Positions 7,901-9,258 of a stretch of 9,258 nucleotides of DNA are shown here, in pieces. Every line of letters starts with the position of its first letter. Position 1 is the stretch's first letter. The DNA is from Citromicrobium sp. (GTDB taxonomy: Bacteria > Pseudomonadota > Alphaproteobacteria > Sphingomonadales > Sphingomonadaceae): the NCBI GenBank assembly GCA_003248395.1, contig QFNA01000071.1, forward strand, positions 1-9,258, written 5' to 3'. A model generated the notes under the pieces. It searched no databases, was not told where the DNA came from, and saw nothing but the letters and a program-made list of their open reading frames with translations. Position numbers and translations under genes: made by a program.

Positions 7901-8017
7901 GCGCCGTTTACCGCGCGGGAAAACCCCGACTATCCGGCCTACGACACCTACGACCAGCTGATGCGGCTCGAAGAATGGCTCCCCCGTCAGGCCGACAAGG
8001 GGGAGGACGCCTCGTGA
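4985..8017 (+). CDS. addB: Double-strand break repair protein AddB, alphaproteobacterial type
   Basis: This 1010-residue subunit of the AddAB helicase-nuclease resects broken DNA ends and loads RecA; AddAB is the alphaproteobacterial counterpart of RecBCD. The N-terminal two thirds resemble a superfamily 1 helicase fold (VYSIAAHRGFADAL at 10-23, LLLPSSRARR near 43-52, later GLNEGVWP at 611-618). No GxxGxGKT Walker A is visible, so this part is probably not a motor and may instead scan DNA as in other AddB proteins. The C-terminal PD-(D/E)XK nuclease is clear: GNIAHEIL with His777, GRADRIDRL around 857-865, and IVDYKTGK with Asp874 and Lys876, then a QLGILGLI helix. Only two cysteines occur in the whole protein (532 and 609), so the four-Cys iron-sulphur clamp of Bacillus AddB is absent. 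The start is GTG 4985, overlapping murU by 8 bases. addA follows directly. Confidence 0.96.
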   Translation: MADTRGGPQVYSIAAHRGFADALVSGLVPRYADPELGLAKLTLLLPSSRARRTVSEAFIRHAGEGGRAGLLMPRMAVVGDLDLDEALGPLLDPLGTSDIPPSIDPQRRMYALARLIAEEMGDDAPKGATLLRLAREAGATMDRLLVEDIGPEQLLDEKVVGIFPDLSAHWQDSIRLFANVQVKWLAWLNGQGMLDAAARRNRLFDKASAAWKANPPATPIVAAGVTSAAPALAKLLRVVSELPQGAVILPDFDLTRDGAVWDELGRAGAAPTPDETAFARDDAVTHPQYHLKLLLNRMGVARDEVQPWHRKGMTAAPPERSHAISALFLPPEASKVWVDLPADKRRLSGVRIMEAANPEEEAQAIALLVRQALEQPERRVAVVTPDRPLARRVVHHLARWNIVADDSAGRPLAQSAAGRAFLLAAEVMAEGARAVPLMALLGHPLVDGGMERGTWLRRLRRLERELRGPRLAPGLEPARAELNRLAERHPAMADWWALAEAHLLPLVDIDRDTPASLAELIDTLATATEALCGEKLWGNEDGRTLAAFVEEFRLHAREAGFAVDPRDVAQVLADAMEERAVRPPYGGHARVQVLGLLEARINRADLVICAGLNEGVWPARGSVDALLAPPVLRALGVPGGDFRIGLSAHDLAGAMGAPEVVLSRSNRDEGGPAIPSRFLLRVQALLGDLLPNYQDRATIALARAMTRAAHHADLAPEYPRPMPRPTAEQRDVDISATALDRLLGDPYQFFAQKIMGLSDLDALDADPNPLWQGNIAHEILERWHIARKDDPAARIAPIMEHVLDEENADPLVRGLWQPRLQRALEWIEETVSSYSDREVVAVEAKGSMHFDDVFVHGRADRIDRLADGTLAIVDYKTGKPPSAAMVEEGFALQLGILGLIAEDGGFKDAPGAPGAYEYWSLGRAKDDNPHGFGYVEVPLKVGNKRSGVDPEDFLPLTRQKLGLAIGKYIKGDAPFTARENPDYPAYDTYDQLMRLEEWLPRQADKGEDAS
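8002..8006 (+). promoter_or_regulatory. Ribosome binding site of addA
   Basis: GGAGG within a G-rich stretch (7999-8007) lies 7 bases before GTG 8014, inside the end of addB. It fixes the addA start at the GTGA overlap. Confidence 0.75.
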
Positions 8018-9258
8018 GCGGCACGGTATATCCCCTCGCGGGCGCACAAGCCGACAGCGTCAATCCGCTGGAGAGTGTCTGGCTCTCCGCCAGCGCCGGA
8101 ACGGGCAAGACGCAGGTGCTATCCGCCCGCGTGCTGCGCCTGCTGCTCCAGCCCAATGCCGACCCTTCGCAAATCCTCTGCCTCACTTTCACAAAGGCAG
8201 GCGCGGCGGAAATGGCGGTGCGCGTCAACGCCGTTCTCGCGCGCTGGGTGCGGATGGACGCGGCGCAACTGGCGAAGGAACTGGGGCATCTCGGCGCGCC
8301 CATCGATCCCGAAACGCAGGCCCGCGCCCGCTCGCTCTTCGCTCGCGTGCTCGATTGCCCCGGCGGCGGCCTGCGGATCGATACGATCCACGCCTTCGCG
8401 CAATATCTCCTCGCCGCTTTCCCGAGCGAGGCGGGTGTCTTGCCCGGCAGCCAGCCGATGGAAGACCGCGACCGCGACCTGTTGAGCCGCGATGTCCTGT
8501 CCGACCTCCTTGCCGAAGGCGATCCGCAAATTCGCGAGGCCGTGGCCGAAATGAGCCGCCGCAAGGGGCCGGACGCGGTGCTCGGCTGGCTGATGCGCTG
8601 CGCCCGGCAAAAGGAATTGTGGGAGCAACCCGGCTGGCAACACCGCTTGCGCGACCCCGTTCGCCGCCTTCTGGGTATTCCGGTCGATGCGGACGAGGGC
8701 TGGGTGGCCGAAGGCTGCTCGGACGAAAATTTCCCGGTTGAGGTCCTGCGTGGGGCACTGCAGGCGATGGATGGCTGGAAATCGCAGGGCGCAGACAAGG
8801 TCCGGGCGTTTGTGCCAAGCTGGCTCGCGGCTGGTCCGCAACAGCGGTTCGAAACGCTCGACGGCTTCTTCGACACATTGCTGAAAAAGGATGGCGATCC
8901 GCGCGTGATGAAGGGCGCGGAGAAGAACGATCCCGACTTCGGAAACAAGCAAGAGATCATCGCCGAAGCCGTCCGGGCCGTCGCCGAACGCGCAGCCCTG
9001 CTCGATCTCGCCGCCTTCCTCGCTCCGCAACTCGAGGCGGGCCGCGCCTTCGCGCTGCACTGGGAAGAAGCCAAGGCGCGCGAGGGGCTGGTCGATTTCG
9101 ACGACCTCATCCACCGCGCAGCGCGCCTGCTGTCCTCCAGCCAGATGGCCGACTGGATTCGCTACAAGCTCGACCGCAGCTTCGACCACATTCTCGTCGA
9201 CGAGGCGCAGGATACCAACAAGGCGCAATGGGCCATCGTCAAGGCGCTGACCGACGAT
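8014..9258 (+). CDS. addA: Double-strand break repair helicase AddA, N-terminal part
   Basis: The frame is open from GTG 8014 to the right edge, giving the first 415 residues of a protein usually a little over 1100 long. AddA is the UvrD-like 3'-5' motor of AddAB and carries a second nuclease at its C-terminus, outside this window. Visible helicase motifs are motif I/Walker A SASAGTGKT (25-33, Lys32), motif Ia LCLTFTKAGAAEM, then IDTIHAFAQ, the DFDDLI element before motif II, and motif II LVDEAQDT with Asp396-Glu397. The last is a DExQD box, as in UvrD/RecB-type enzymes. GTG 8014 overlaps the addB stop as GTGA, with a good ribosome site 7 bases upstream, so the two subunits are probably made in a coupled way. 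Nothing in the visible part is broken. Confidence 0.96.
   Translation, partial: MSGTVYPLAGAQADSVNPLESVWLSASAGTGKTQVLSARVLRLLLQPNADPSQILCLTFTKAGAAEMAVRVNAVLARWVRMDAAQLAKELGHLGAPIDPETQARARSLFARVLDCPGGGLRIDTIHAFAQYLLAAFPSEAGVLPGSQPMEDRDRDLLSRDVLSDLLAEGDPQIREAVAEMSRRKGPDAVLGWLMRCARQKELWEQPGWQHRLRDPVRRLLGIPVDADEGWVAEGCSDENFPVEVLRGALQAMDGWKSQGADKVRAFVPSWLAAGPQQRFETLDGFFDTLLKKDGDPRVMKGAEKNDPDFGNKQEIIAEAVRAVAERAALLDLAAFLAPQLEAGRAFALHWEEAKAREGLVDFDDLIHRAARLLSSSQMADWIRYKLDRSFDHILVDEAQDTNKAQWAIVKALTDD

Noticed and set aside
1..9258. CRISPR array, insertion sequence, tRNA or phage genes
   Set aside because: No regularly spaced repeats, transposase motifs, terminal inverted repeats or tRNA-like folds were noticed. 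The window is filled by housekeeping genes from edge to edge.

Overview
The window is high-GC, densely coding DNA with all genes on the + strand. It looks like the chromosome of an alphaproteobacterium, most likely a sphingomonad of the Erythrobacter/Sphingomonas type. That assignment rests on the gene content (a DivL-type tyrosine 'histidine kinase', alphaproteobacterial-type AddB/AddA and an AmgK/MurU pair) and on codon use strongly biased to G/C in third positions. It was made by reading, not by a database search.

Layout: 2-409 is the 3' end of ahcY (S-adenosylhomocysteine hydrolase). A gap of about 100 bases (410-510) holds two GC-rich hairpins and no gene. From 511 to the right edge six genes follow without a single intergenic base: a membrane-anchored PAS sensor kinase homologue whose phospho-acceptor His is Tyr (divL-like, 511-2853), tsaE (2850-3287), amgK (3284-4273), murU (4270-4992), addB (4985-8017) and the first 415 codons of addA (8014 to the right edge). 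Adjacent genes overlap by 4 bases (ATGA or GTGA) or, once, by 8, so this reads as one translationally coupled operon.

Functionally the block brings together core processes. These are cell-cycle/polarity signalling (DivL, which in Caulobacter acts with DivK and CckA to control CtrA), the t6A modification of ANN-decoding tRNAs (TsaE), recycling of cell-wall sugars (AmgK then MurU, turning MurNAc into UDP-MurNAc), and double-strand-break processing for recombination (AddAB helicase-nuclease). No mobile element, CRISPR array, tRNA, rRNA or phage gene was seen.

I see no previously undescribed system. The best observation is that the annotated-looking histidine kinase has Tyr in place of the phosphorylated His while its N, G1 and G2 boxes look intact. 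That marks it as a DivL-type regulator rather than an ordinary two-component kinase. Secondary points are the contrast in initiation signals along the operon, the apparent lack of Walker A and Fe-S cysteines in AddB, and the perfect hairpin ahead of divL.
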